Origin: Agriotes lineatus
Lineage: Eukaryota; Arthropoda; Insecta; Coleoptera; Elateridae
Length of the DNA stretch: 64,000 nt
NCBI GenBank assembly: GCA_940337035.1
Contig: CALNHX010005861.1
Location: 35,726 to 99,725, forward strand
Direction of reading: 5' to 3'
Below, piece after piece: positions 22,593 through 35,097 of this stretch (position 1 is its first letter; the number at the start of each line of letters is the position of its first letter). A program made the translations under genes and the position numbers. The notes beneath the pieces were generated by a model. That model saw nothing but the letters and a program-made list of their open reading frames with translations. It did no database searches and had not been told where the DNA came from.

Positions 22593-24084
22593 CAGGGCTG
22601 TCCAACTTCAAGGGGCCCAAGGGCCACTGTAAAAAATTTGAAGGTTGAGAGGGCCGCATCATAAAATGTGTCGTATGCGACTTTGTGAGTGATTTGTAAT
22701 AAATATAAAACATGTATATTTCAATACTAATTCTAATTTATTCAAGAAGCTTAGGTTACATTACAAAAAGCATTGAAACATAAAAGAGATATACAGGGTG
22801 TTCCCTGAGGTAACCGACAAACTTACACCGTATGTTCTAGAAGTGATTCTAAACAAAAATCCATATTCACTTTAGGTTAATTCCTTTTCGTTCTTAAGAT
22901 ACCGACAAAGGAAAAATATTACATCAATTAATGTAAATTTACTTATAGATATGTGACGTTTTCACCTCCTTACTAAGGGCGTCAAAGATTTACCCCTCGG
23001 GTTAAGCTCAAATCGGAGAAATACGTTCACTCAAATATATATTCGATTAGGTAAAACACCAGATAATTATCAAAACAAATATAATGTTTTTAGCTAGTTA
23101 CAATGATTAATTAAAAATAACTCTGAGTTGCCCATTATTTAAAATTAACATGTTCTTCTGCAACCCAATGCACAGGCGAGTGTTGCGGGTCCCTATTGGT
23201 AGTCCGCCGGTACGCACGCCGACTCTTCGGGAAATGGGCTGAGGAGGTCTTTTGTTGCTGTAAACTTGACCTTCCACTCAGCAGTGATTTTAAGCTGTAA
23301 TTTTCCGGCGAATTTAGCGATTTTAATGGTTATTTGGAGCGGGCGTTAGTATCTAAATCCTGGTGGTTGTTGGTACCTTACGACGGCTAGGCGTCGTTCT
23401 TGGAGCGAACGCGGAGTCAAATCCTGCAGATGGAATTTTTTCGTCTTGAGCCGGAAGAATGATGTTGACATTCCCCCGGTAGGGAATTTGCGGGCTGCGG
23501 AATCGAACGTCGGTCCAGAAATTCGCCTTTTAATGACCAAAGAAGGGCCCTGCAGGTGAGTTTATGAAGGGCGGCTACAGGACTCTAGCTGCTCACAAGC
23601 GGGGTAGTGGCTGCGATTGCTACAGGTTAGGTTTAAATCTTAGTAAAATGGGGTTATGAGGAGTATTTCACCCCTGAGAGCGCCGGGATTTGGGTTTAAA
23701 AATTAGGCGGTGGGAAATGGCTTTTAAGCAGTTAGCCCTGCAAGACAGTACAGCATATTAAGACAGGGTTAAAGCCTCAGGGATTCAATTTTCCAAGAAA
23801 GTTTAACAATCAAGGTAAAATCGAACTCTAGCGGTCTTGCTCTTGCGGAAAATTTGAGCTTCTCGGGCTGACAGTACAACACGTCATATCCCTTAAAGCC
23901 TGGTCTGGTAAAGGTTGGAGGCCTACTCCGTTAGACAGTTCAGCGTGTCAGATCGGAGGGCCCAGGTAGAAAAGGAGAGGACAGGATCAGGATTGGTGGA
24001 CTCAAGCAAAAATTCGATCCGCGGGCCGCAAGAATATCCAAGCGGGCCGCATGCGGCCCGCGGGCCACATGTTGGACAGCCCTG
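22593..24084. mobile_element. Non-autonomous hAT element with perfect 8-bp TSD
   Basis: The terminal inverted repeat CAGGGCTGTCCAAC at 22593 is matched by GTTGGACAGCCCTG ending at 24084. CTCTATCT is duplicated exactly at 22585-22592 and 24085-24092. An 8-bp duplication with CAGGG ends is diagnostic of the hAT superfamily. No transposase is present. The right two thirds (about 23160-24080) are GC-rich, unlike the left part, and look like a captured or nested segment; the short frames there are not recognised. Subterminal gggccgc/gcggccc motifs occur at both ends. Confidence 0.9.
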
Positions 24085-24796
24085 CTCTATCTTATGATGC
24101 CACAGCCAACTATGAGTTCCATATAAAAAAATACAACTTTGTTGTATAACTCAAAATTTGAAACCTTTTTGGAAAAACTGATCACGCCACTGTATTCCAG
24201 TCAAATATGTGACGGAATAACATAGAAATTACTTTTCTCTATTTTCATAAATACGCAAGATATAACCACAAAACGAAAAGCGAAAAATTGAACTTTTGTT
24301 TGTAACTCGTAAACAAATGACAATAGGTAATTTTGGTTTGCAGGTTTACACCATTAAACTAAAATCTCGATAAAAAGAGATCGAGGATGGGGGTTCCATT
24401 TTTTCATATTGGTTTTTGTTTGAAACCTAGGTAACTATCTTTACTATCTGAACTTTAAGGTAATTTTTTTTCAATTTTTTGCTAATGTAACCTATTGAAA
24501 ATTTTATGCCGTTGAAAACAAATTAAAACTTGCTACCGAATAAATGAAAAAATATACAGGTTATCATTTAAAAAGAATAATGATGGCGTCATAACATTTA
24601 AAACAAAGTACCTACATATATAAAAATCTGAAAAAGGCTTTAACATATACACTACAATTTGAATCGCTATACTGCTTTGAGAATTCTTCTTGAAAACGAT
24701 CATTAATGGAGTTACCAAATTTATGCGCTACTTACTAACTCTCGTATATGAATTTATAGGATTCACAACCAAGAAAAGAAAGCATTGCTTTATAGA

Positions 24797-27700
24797 GTGT
24801 CTTCATAAACGATCGAACGTTTTTGAATGGTCATTATTTTGGCGCCAGTTATTTATGTTAGTGGCACTGTAAGTCTATGTCAAATTCGAGGTTATCAGGT
24901 TAGGTTTTCTGTCAGTTTTGACATAGACTGACGCAAAACCTAACCTGCTAACCTCGAATTTGACACTGTAAGCCTATGTCAAATTCGAGGTTATCAGGTT
25001 AGATTTTCTGTCAGTTTTGACATAGACTGACGCAAAACCTAACCTGCTAACCTCGAATTTAACATAGGCTTACAGTGTCACCAACATAAATAAATGGCAC
25101 CAAGATAATGACCATTCAAAATGTTAATCATTTCTGAAGGCACTTTATGTTGGTGGCACTGTAAGTCTATATCAAATTCGAGGTTATCAGGTTAGGTTTT
25201 CTGTCAGTTTTGACATAGACTGACGCAAAACCTAACCTGATAACCTCGAATTTGACATAGACTTACAGTGCCACCAACATAAAGTGCCTTCAGAAATGAT
25301 CGAACGTTTTTGAATGGTCATTATTTTGGCGGCATTTATTTATGTTGGTGACACTGTAAGCCTATGTCAAATTCGAGGTTAGCAGGTTAGGTTTTGCGTC
25401 AGTCTATGTCAAAACTGACAGAAAACCTAACCTGATAACCTCGAATTTGACATAGGCTTACAGTGTCACCAACATAAATAAATGGCACCAAGATAATGAC
25501 CATTCAAAAACGTTAATCATTTCTGAAGGCACTTTATGTTGGTGGCACTGTAAGTCTATATCAAATTCGAGGTTATCAGGTTAGGTTTTCTGTCAGTTTT
25601 GACATAGACTGACGCAAAACCTAACCTGATAACCTCGAATTTTACATAGACTTACAGTGCCACCAACATAAAGTGCCTTCAGAAATGATCGAACGTTTTT
25701 GAATGGTCATTATTTTGGCGGCATTTATTTATGTTGGTGGCACTGTAAGCCTATGTCAAATTCGAGGTTAGCAGGTTAGGTTTTGCGTCAGTCTATGTCA
25801 AAACTGACAGAAAACCTAACCTGATAACCTCGAATTTGACATAGGCTTACAGTGTCGCCAACATAAATAAATGGCACCAAGATAATGACCATTCAAAAAC
25901 GTTAATCATTTCTGAAGGCACTTTATGTTGGTGGCACTGTAAGTCTATATCAAATTCGAGGTTATCAGGTTAGGTTTTCTGTCAGTTTTGACACAGACTG
26001 ACGCAAAACCTAACCTGATAACCTCGAATTTGACATAGACTTACAGTGCCACCAACATAAAGTGCCTTCAGAAATGATCGAACGTTTTTGAATGGTCATT
26101 ATTTTGGCGGCATTTATTTATGTTGGTGACACTGTAAGCCTATGTCAAATTCGAGGTTAGCAGGTTAGGTTTTGCGTCAGTCTATGTCAAAACTGACAGA
26201 AAACCTAACCTGATAACCTCGAATTTGACATAGGCTTACAGTGCCACCAACATAAAGTGCCTTCAGAAATGATCGAACGTTTTTAATGGTCATTATTTTG
26301 GCGGCATTTATTTATGTTGGTGGCACTGTAAGCCTATGTCAAATTCGAGGTTAGCAGGTTAGGTTTTGCGTCAGTCTATGTCAAAACTGACAGAAAACCT
26401 AACCTGATAACCTCGAATTTGACATAGGCTTACAGTGTCACCAACATAAATAAATGGCACCAAGATAATGACCATTCAAAAACGTTAATCATTTCTGAAG
26501 GCACTTTATGTTGGTGGCACTGTAAGTCTATATCAAATTCGAGGTTATCAGGTTAGGTTTTCTGTCAGTTTTGACACAGACTGACGCAAAACCTAACCTG
26601 ATAACCTCGAATTTGACATAGACTTACAGTGCCACCAACATAAAGTGCCTTCAGAAATGATCGAACGTTTTTGAATGGTCATTATTTTGGCGGCATTTAT
26701 TTATGTTGGTGACACTGTAAGCCTATGTCAAATTCGAGGTTAGCAGGTTAGGTTTTGCGTCAGTCTATGTCAAAACTGACAGAAAACCTAACCTGATAAC
26801 CTCGAATTTGACATAGGCTTACAGTGTCACCAACATAAATAAATGGCACCAAGATAATGACCATTCAAAAACGTTAATCATTTCTGAAGGCACTTTATGT
26901 TGGTGGCACTGTAAGTCTATATCAAATTCGAGGTTATCAGGTTAGGTTTTCTGTCAGTTTTGACATAGACTGACGCAAAACCTAACCTGATAACTTCGAA
27001 TTTTACATAGACTTACAGTGCCACCAACATAAAGTGCCTTCAGAAATGATCGAACGTTTTTAATGGTCATTATTTTGGCAGCATTTATTTATGTTGGTGG
27101 CACTGTAAGCCTATGTCAAATTCGAGGTTAGCAGGTTAGGTTTTGCGTCAGTCTATGTCAAAACTGACAGAAAACCTAACCCGATAACCTCGAATTTGAC
27201 ATAGGCTTACAGTGTCGCCAACATAAATAAATGGCACCAAGATAATGACCATTCAAAAACGTTAATCATTTCTGAAGGCACTTTATGTTGGTAGCACTGT
27301 AAGTCTATATCAAATTCGAGGTTATCAGGTTAGGTTTTCTGTCAGTTTTGACATAGACTGACGCAAAACCTAACCTGATAACCTAGAATTTTACATAGAC
27401 TTACAGTGCCACCAACATAAAGTGCCTTCAGAAATGATCGAACGTTTTTAATGGTCATTATTTTGGCGGCATTTATTTATGTTGGTGGCACTGTAAGCCT
27501 ATGTCAAATTCGAGGTTAGCAGGTTAGGTTTTGCGTCAGTCTATGTCAAAACTGACAGAAAACCTAACCTGATAACCTCGAATTTGACATAGGATTACAG
27601 TGCCACCAACATAAATAAATGCCGCCAAAATAATGACCATTCAAAAACGTTCGATCATTTCTGAAGGCACTTTATGTTGGTGGCACTGTAAGTCTATGTA

Positions 27701-28650
27701 AAATTCTAGGTTATCAGGTTAGGTTTTGCGTCAGTCTATGTCAAAACTGACAGAAAACCTAACCCGATAACCTCGAATTTGACATAGGCTTACAGTGCCA
27801 CCAACATAAATAAATGCCGCCAAAATAATGACCATTAAAAACGTTCGATCATTTCTGAAGGCACTTTATGTTGGTGGCACTGTAAGTCTATGTAAAATTC
27901 TAGGTTATCAGGTTAGGTTTTGCGTCAGTCTATGTCAAAACTGACAGAAAACCTAACCCGATAACCTCGAATTTGACATAGGCTTACAGTGTCGCCAACA
28001 TAAATAAATGGCACCAAGATAATGACCATTCAAAAACGTTAATCATTTCTGAAGGCACTTTATGTTGGTAGCACTGTAAGTCTATATCAAATTCGAGGTT
28101 ATCAGGTTAGGTTTTCTGTCAGTTTTGACATAGACTGACGCAAAACCTAACCTGATAACCTAGAATTTTACATAGACTTACAGTGCCACCAACATAAAGT
28201 GCCTTCAGAAATGATCGAACGTTTTTAATGGTCATTATTTTGGCGGCATTTATTTATGTTGGTGGCACTGTAAGCCTATGTCAAATTCGAGGTTAGCAGG
28301 TTAGGTTTTGCGTCAGTCTATGTCAAAACTGACAGAAAACCTAACCTGATAACCTCGAATTTGACATAGGATTACAGTGCCACCAACATAAATAAATGCC
28401 GCCAAAATAATGACCATTCAAAAACGTTCGATCATTTCTGAAGGCACTTTATGTTGGTGGCACTGTAAGCCTATGTCAAATTCGAGGTTAGCAGGTTTGG
28501 TTTTGCGTCAGTCTATGTCAAAACTGACGGAAAACCTAACCTGCTAACCTTTAATTTGACATAGACTTACAGTGCCACTAACATAAATAAATGGCTCCAA
28601 AATAACGACCATTCAGAAACGTTCGATCATTTATGAAGGCACTGTAGTTG
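24797..28650. repeat. Array of about twenty palindromic MITE-like units in alternating orientation
   Basis: Each ~195-bp unit is a palindrome whose arm runs gttggtggcactgtaagyct, tatgtcaaattcgaggtta, gcaggttaggtttt, with a short asymmetric centre. The centre reads tctgtcagttttgacatag in one unit and its reverse complement in the next, so neighbours alternate in orientation and the true period is about 389 bp. Spacers (aaagtgccttcagaaatgat onward, then gaatggtcattattttggc) alternate orientation as well. There are no open reading frames. Single copies occur at about 850-1200, 9810 (half), and 15856. A transcript through the array would fold into many long hairpins. Confidence 0.95.
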
Positions 28651-29016
28651 TTGCTTATTGCACTGGTGTGATAGATAAACCTACGTTTAAAATTGTCATC
28701 ATTTGTGTTAACTTTAAAAGTTATTTAGAAAAATGTATTTGCAAATGTCACTAAAAAATAATATACTTTTGTTGGAATAAAATAGAAGAACCAATTACAG
28801 ACGCATGTTAAATGAACTGGTATTTTAATTATTTTACAACTGCATTATTTAACAAATACCTTTTTAAATGACTATTCATTTACGTATTATAAACAGTTAA
28901 AATTGTGTGTTTATTTTATTGTAGGTATGTATTAAAAAAGTGACATACATTATTGTTGTAAAATAAATGGAGAGCCAATATTTATAATCTCCTCAACATT
29001 TAATAGTATATTGTAT
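28651..29016. other. Non-coding AT-rich stretch
   Basis: Nothing recognised after the palindrome array. Confidence 0.5.
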
Positions 29017-29119
29017 GTTAAGAGCTGAAAGTGCATTCTTGCCGCTTGCGCATGAATATTGCTGGTTGAGACGAAGTCGAAACCAGCAATCATGCAAAAG
29101 CGGCAAGCGCACTTTTAGC
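29017..29119. repeat. Palindrome with ACGAAG apex
   Basis: The stem pairs agctgaaagtgcattcttgc with its approximate complement ending tttagct, through ttgccgcttgcgcatg and gctggtt, around the apex gagacgaagtcgaa. The 60-codon frame across it is a consequence of the palindrome. Confidence 0.75.
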
Positions 29120-30074
29120 TCGAAACATACTATTTTTTCGACGACTGAGCATATTATTAAAGGAAAATATCAAATTTCGTTTTATCGAAAAAATTAATTG
29201 ACAATCAAGTTAACATTACTCGCGCAGTCTATATGACATGTGACGCGATTATTTCCACAAATGACGGGCGTTGTCAAGGAAACATTCGGACGTGGCTACC
29301 TATTTTGTTCATGGGGAGACCCAAAACGCTCGGCGAGCGGCAAAAAGATGAAAACGCACTACTTTCGATGTCAGTCGTCGAAAAATGCATTTCTAATGGC
29401 GATGTATCACCCTGCATTCTTATTAATATACTTTACACAGTTTGTAAACTATCAAGTTTCTATAAAGACAATTTTAAAGCCACCAATAAAAAGTAGTTAT
29501 AAACTGCATTTAATCCGTATGACATCAAGTACATTTTACAGATGCAACAACAATAAGAATTATTATCGAACAAATAAAAAATAAAGTACCATCTTGCCTG
29601 CAAAAACTAGAATTTGAGTTTATTGTCTTATCGCTTGTAAAAAATGCCTAACAACCTAATAAGCAACCTATTTCTTAAAATACACTACTTAGAACGTACA
29701 GAAATATGTTCTTTGCATTTTAGCTCTTCTTATTTTTGCACTTAAATATTTATTATTGTAATTCCATATCATGTCTACTTCCATACCTCCTGCCATGTTA
29801 GATGGTAAGTTAATATGCTTTTTTATGGTATCAATGATATTACATCACTTCGACTTCTTTCACAGACCGATAAAAATGCTAAATTACAGCGTTTGCTTAA
29901 CTGCGTGAAACTGTGTGTCATAATCTTTATACACCTTTCGTAATGAGTAACTAATCATACAGCTATTGTACACATATTTGCCACTAAACATTTATCGCGA
30001 AATTTACAACCACGCCTGGTTAACTTTGATATCAACAAAACATAATGGTAAGCCGTGTACTTACAATCATAATA
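29120..30074. other. No recognisable gene
   Basis: Overlapping frames at 29233-29496 and 29240-29584 have no known motifs. The rest is AT-rich and non-coding. Confidence 0.45.
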
Positions 30075-30189
30075 CAGTGAGCGCCAAAAAGCATTGGTCA
30101 GTTTCAATTTGTAATAACAATTTATTTGCTTAAATTACACAGTTAATCAGAACTATTTCTTAAAGACTAAGAATGGGAGATTCACTTAT

Positions 30190-30479
30190 GAAAAATGCTG
30201 TCGGTTAAATGACTCCCCTCTTGTTGAATGCACTCTTTTAAACGGTGGCCGAAATCTCTCCACGTTGCCGCATATCCTGCAGTATAGCTTCAATATTTTC
30301 CCGAATAAACATTTTAAGCTTTTCCAGATTTTTTATCTTTCTTGTAAATACTCTGCTCTTCAAGTAATCCCAAAGAAAAAATCAGGAGTGGTTATGTCCT
30401 GCGATCTCGAGGGCTAATGAAGGTTACCATAGCAAGAAATCAGTTTATTTGGAAACGATTGTCGTAGGAGATTCGTATT
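30190..30479 (-). pseudogene. Mariner-type transposase, C-terminal part
   Basis: The minus-strand reading includes SFPNKLISCYGNLH, then DITTPDFFFW (third acidic region), DYLKSRVFTRKIKNLEKL, and the tail ATVKECIQQEGSHLTDSIF. Frameshifts and stops are present. It continues the N-proximal part at 32019-32334 across the nested insertion. Confidence 0.8.
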
Positions 30480-30483
30480 AATT

Positions 30484-32013
30484 TGTTACGGTATTAAAAC
30501 AACTTTACGACACCCACCCAAGGTGAGCATCGCACCACGGAATCAGTCCTGGAAAACTGGCACACTTGCCCTGAGATCTGCTAAAAACAGGCTAAAGGCC
30601 ACGGCTGGAACGCTCAGGGAGTCGGGCGTGAGTCACACGATACGTTCTGGGCAAGCGTGTTGAGGCATATATATAGGGTACGTCAAAATTATGAGGGCGC
30701 CACCAAGCCTGTCTTAACCCGGATAACCGGGCCTGGGCGGTTAGACGGGGCGAAGTATTCAAGACACTCCGTCGATAGGGGTACTCGTGAATTATAAACT
30801 CACACAACGATTTCGTGATGGCAAAAATACTTAGATCATGAAGGGGGCTTTTTCAGCCACGGCAATGTCACCACCAAGCCTACCTGCACGCTCTGATCTC
30901 ACTGGCTCCACCGTACACTCATCTCCTCAATGATGGCTGCACACTGAAACAGAACATGCACAAAGCGACCAAGAATAAAGCGTCTCTTACTTAGATAAGC
31001 GTCAATTGGTCCTGTCTTACATTGGGGCAGCAAAGCGTGCCGCAAACATTGCGTTAACTCTTATAAAGTCCCACAACGGGAACGTTTGTTCATAAAAAAA
31101 AAATGCTCACATGATAATTTGGGCAAACACAGCAAAGTCCAAGTGAGGGAAGTGATTAGATCAAAAATGAGCGAGCGACGCCACTTCGCGACAACGATTT
31201 AAGATGCGAAGGGTACGTTTTTAACGGTGCACAAGATTTCACAGTTATTCACATGATTAAGCGCACAGCTCGCGCACGAGAAGTTAGTATAATTCAATGG
31301 TTACAAATACCTTAATTTTATTGGTGACTATCCAAGAGATCAGCGTGCGGTCCAGCTTGCGGGAAACAGGTTGCCTGTGGCAATTCATTCGTCGCTAAAA
31401 CGGCCGACGTGTGAATGGTCTGGATGCGCCCAAAATGGCGACAAAGGCTGGCGCTTCAACAAACGCCGCTACGACGGCCAAACTAGCCCAAGTGATGTTC
31501 TACCTCAACGGAGTCCTCGCACAACGAGCCAAAGGGAACACTCCCTTACGTGACGACGTAGAACCGGGCATGGAATTCCATCACACCTACGCCTTGGCGC
31601 AATAAGATCGCCGTTAACGACACACACACACCTCCCTTGTTCAATCGCCTGAGTAGAACTGCCCAAGCAAGCAGCGTTCGGACCCCCGCCGTGGCGTGAG
31701 CCAAAACGGCGTTACCACGTGACTCTCGACAGCCAATGGCGAGGCGCCCAATAAAACAAATAAGTGCCGGTAACGAAGACAGCACGAGGCCTCGCAGTCA
31801 CACCAACAGCGTAAATTCTAGAAGGTTCGGAAATCCTGCGAGCGTTAACACCCGATTGTCAAAGAACCAACAAAGGGGTGCCCCGGATGACGAGAAATAC
31901 TGCGCTTGAGGCCAAATATGTGCAAAATCATTATTATGGAATTAGGCGATGAAGCCAAATAAGTAACTAAAAGGGTTTAACATACGGGCACGCTGCCCTA
32001 AAGCCTAGGTGGC
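30484..32013. mobile_element. GC-rich 1.53-kb insertion in the mariner-type element, class unresolved
   Basis: This segment interrupts the transposase and is much more GC-rich than its host. TAATT flanks it on both sides (30479-30483 and 32014-32018), compatible with a 5-bp target duplication. It starts TGTTACGG but does not end in CA, so a solo LTR is possible but unproven. A TATA-like tatatatagg (near 30668) and aataaaa (near 31750) are seen. Open frames inside are unremarkable. Confidence 0.55.
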
Positions 32014-32018
32014 TAATT

Positions 32019-32334
32019 AAAATACAAAATGACCTGACAAATTTTTGCAGTGTAATTTGTAGCACCGTCCTGTTGAAACCAATATTCATTTACTATCTCC
32101 TCCTCTATTTGCAATAAAAAGACCTTTAAAGCATGTAATGTCTTTGAGATGTAACCGTTACCGTTTCACCAATTTCCTCGAAAAAATGAGCCCCGACAAT
32201 CTTTGACGGTGAAACAGCACACCAAACTGTCACTTTCGGAGGATGTCAAACATTGAAACAAAACTCCCAAGTTTCCGATTTATGAAGAAATTATCATTGA
32301 TTCCATAGGTGAAGTGTATGGGTTTTTATTAGGT
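32019..32334 (-). pseudogene. Mariner-type transposase, central part
   Basis: The minus strand, with frame changes, reads VTVWCAVSPSKIVG-like sequence, then HFFEEIGETVTVTSQR, and ends with the second catalytic region WFQQDGATNYTAKICQVIL. Multiple frameshifts. Joined by context to 30190-30479. Confidence 0.75.
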
Positions 32335-32934
32335 ATTGAAACTGACCAATGCTTTTTGGCGCTCACTGTATCATCTGCACCTTTCCAGTACTTAATAATA
32401 TGTTCTTGCTAAAATGTTTTTCACAAACACAGTAGGGCGATCGAGTCTAAGAATGGCGCGACTCCATAAAATTAACATAATAGGATCTTTTGTACTAAAC
32501 ACAGACACCTTTCCTGGATTTGATTTATATCCAGATGTGCAGTTTGGTACAAAGCACTTATTGTTCACCATTTCTTCAATTAAATAATTTGTTTCCACCA
32601 CTAATTAAACAATTTCTACTGGCACTTCATATACGCCTGTACAAAAATAGGGAGTATGTCATGCCCTGCCATCTGCGAACGTTAACGGAACCTCATCCGT
32701 TCACTCACGGTATAGGCAGCTCCTTCACCTTCTCTTTATACACCATGATCAGTAGCAATAGCCCAGCTTGGCAGCCATCTTGTTTTATATCTAATTACTT
32801 GCGCAATAAATTAAATTGGTTGCTCCAATTAAGTGGCCTAATTAAATTGATTGATCGCCCACACATGTTAATTAAATTGATACGAGGGTCAAGGTAAAAT
32901 TGAGAATAAAGATAACGGTTAATATTTTTTAGGA

Positions 32935-33262
32935 TTTTATTTTAAGTATGTTCAAATTAATTGAAAATAATCGTGAACTGCGGTATTAATCTCTTCTACA
33001 GACGAAAGCTTTCTACACCGCAAATGTTTTTTAAGCTCATAAAAGAGCCAATAGTCGTACATTGATAAAATAAGATTTTGTTCATAAATTTTTCGCTAGG
33101 TTGGTAAATGCATTTTTTGCAATAATTTTCAAAGAATTAAAATTTAACAGATAATTCTTGTGTGGCCCATTTTGTAATTTTTTTTCAACCACCTCTGATC
33201 GCCAGGGTTTGATTTGCAAAAAACATTTTTCCCGTCTGATGCCAACTTTTTGGCGATCACTA
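32935..33262 (-). mobile_element. Second mariner-type element remnant, internally deleted
   Basis: A terminal repeat ends at about 33261; read inward on the minus strand it is GTGATCGCCAAAAAGTTGGC, close to the TIR of the 30075 element. About 185 bp in, the minus strand reads YDYWLFYELKKHLRCRKLSS and EEINTAVHDYFQ, the transposase C-terminus. The rest of the transposase and the other terminus are missing. Confidence 0.65.
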
Positions 33263-35097
33263 TATAAGAAGAAAAGGGAAGCAATGAATTTTCCTGTCTT
33301 TCTTGCAGTGTTGTTTATAGGGGGCTCAATGGAAGAACAAGTGTTGCTCTGCAGTAAATGATTTGGGTCCCTGAAGTTTCCGGAACTAGGTTAATTTATT
33401 TACTTGTTATTGATTTATTTTTTTCTTAATTATGTTACTATGGAAACGAATAAATTATTATTATTATTAATATTATACACAAGAAAAGCCAATTTGATCA
33501 AAAAATATATTGACCTTCAGAACATATAAAAAGCATTAACGAAAACAACAGTGTTATCATGAAAAGATCTCCGTTGGCTATTCTCTCAAAAGCAAAACAC
33601 ACTGTGACTACTTGGATACAATTGCCGGCCGACCAGCTAGTTTCGGAGACGGTGTGTACAATTCTTTAAATACTCAAAAAGGGCGACAACGGATTTTTAT
33701 CAAATAACGACAAGTGTATCCAGGCATTCAAAACAAGAATATGTAAATTCAGGTAGCACAATAAATCTGATAGAGAAGCTCAATTCAAGTGTAGGTCGCA
33801 GTAACAAATAAAGCCAGAATGCAAATATCACAGTATAATTATAAAATATAATCACAGCATATATGTAAGCACAATGTAAGCACAATATTAACATAGTTAG
33901 AATTCGCAGGTTACTATACTTCTTCTGAAACTGGAGTTAAGAGTCATATGTGTTCACACGAATTGTTATTAAATGTTATTCTTTTCTTTATAAATGATTT
34001 AAAGGGCCACGATTTTGTTATTGGACTAGTTCTAGACCGTTCCACTCATTGTATAGAGACTTCTTCTTGTTTATATAAGGTAAATTTCAATCAGTCAACA
34101 TAAGATGCAAGAGGTTGCAGATGAACAGAACAAATAAAAAATAACATCAGACTCGTTAAGAAATGCTTTAGACTGTTACAATGACTTTATAAATGTTAGG
34201 TTGGTAGTTATAGTGATTTAGTTTTTAATGCAACAGTATTTAGGCATAACCGGCTCAGAACATATTGTTTATATATTAGTTACTATGGCCAAAAATACAA
34301 CTTTACGCCCCGCAGACTGTATAGTAGACAAAACTCCCAGCTAGTTGTAAAGTAGAAAAAAACACGTAGTGGGCTGTGAACTAGACGCCCGGTCATGATA
34401 ATTAACAATGAAAGTAGGTAATGTTGAAATATATGATTTGCAACTCTCATTTATTTCAACAGAAAGTGTTCCCAAGAGTGTATTTAGAATAAACCATTTT
34501 AGTAGTGCATTTGGATGCAATTATGCCTAAAACACTGTACGTTACACCCTTGGACGAATAAAGGTCTTCCAGTATATGTCACGCCTCAAACTTTGTCATT
34601 GGTGGTAAACTTTCTCTTTCTGTCCTCTATACATAAATAACTATTTTGTTTACAATATTAGTTTTAAAATAACTTCAGTTTTCTTTACAGAACAGTATAT
34701 AATAGTCATTTATGTATTAATGGCATAATCAATAAATTATTCGGAATGCTGTTCTATTTTGTTTTGGTTCTCGAAAATGACGAAGTTCTAAAATTCAGTA
34801 TTTTGGGCACAGGCTTCATCGTTATGCCGGCACTGTAAAATTTTATTTTACTATGGGTAGGTACTGTGTAGATTGTTGGTGTTGGTAAATTGTTTATTGT
34901 ACTGCTTTGCAATGTTATAAGCCTCTCGTGGGCCAATAAAGAAGCTTATGGTTCTAAAATAAAATAAATATGATTATCTGTAATTTGCTAATTCTAATAA
35001 TACATATTTGTTGCAGGTGTTGCAATCTCGAAAGTTCCAATAATCGTATATTGCTGAGCGATAAAGTATTACTGCTCAAGCCAACATTAAACTACGT
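33263..35097. other. Non-coding upstream region of the zinc-finger gene
   Basis: No gene recognised. An acceptor-like ttgttgcag at about 35016, 80 bp before the zinc-finger start codon, suggests an upstream 5'-UTR exon that I could not locate. Confidence 0.45.

Larger units (their letters stand above)
30075..32368 (-). mobile_element. Tc1/mariner-type transposon with perfect 34-bp TIRs and a nested insertion
   Basis: The terminal inverted repeats start CAGTGAGCGCCAAAAAGCAT at 30075-30108, with an exact inverted copy at 32335-32368. TA dinucleotides flank both ends (30073-30074 and 32369-32370), as expected for this superfamily. The minus strand encodes a transposase in two pieces separated by a 1.5-kb GC-rich insertion (30484-32013). 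Removing the insertion leaves about 0.76 kb, shorter than a typical 1.3-kb mariner, so the element is also internally deleted. Confidence 0.88.

Noticed and set aside
24797..28650. CRISPR-like array
   Set aside because: Units are ~195-bp palindromes with inverted spacers in a eukaryotic genome; there are no short repeats with unique spacers and no cas genes.
24797..28650. Telomeric TTAGG repeat because of the aggttaggtt motif
   Set aside because: The motif appears once per arm inside a longer unit and not as tandem pentamers.
29233..29584. Two overlapping frames of 87 and 114 codons
   Set aside because: No recognisable domain or splice context; kept only as non-coding stretch.
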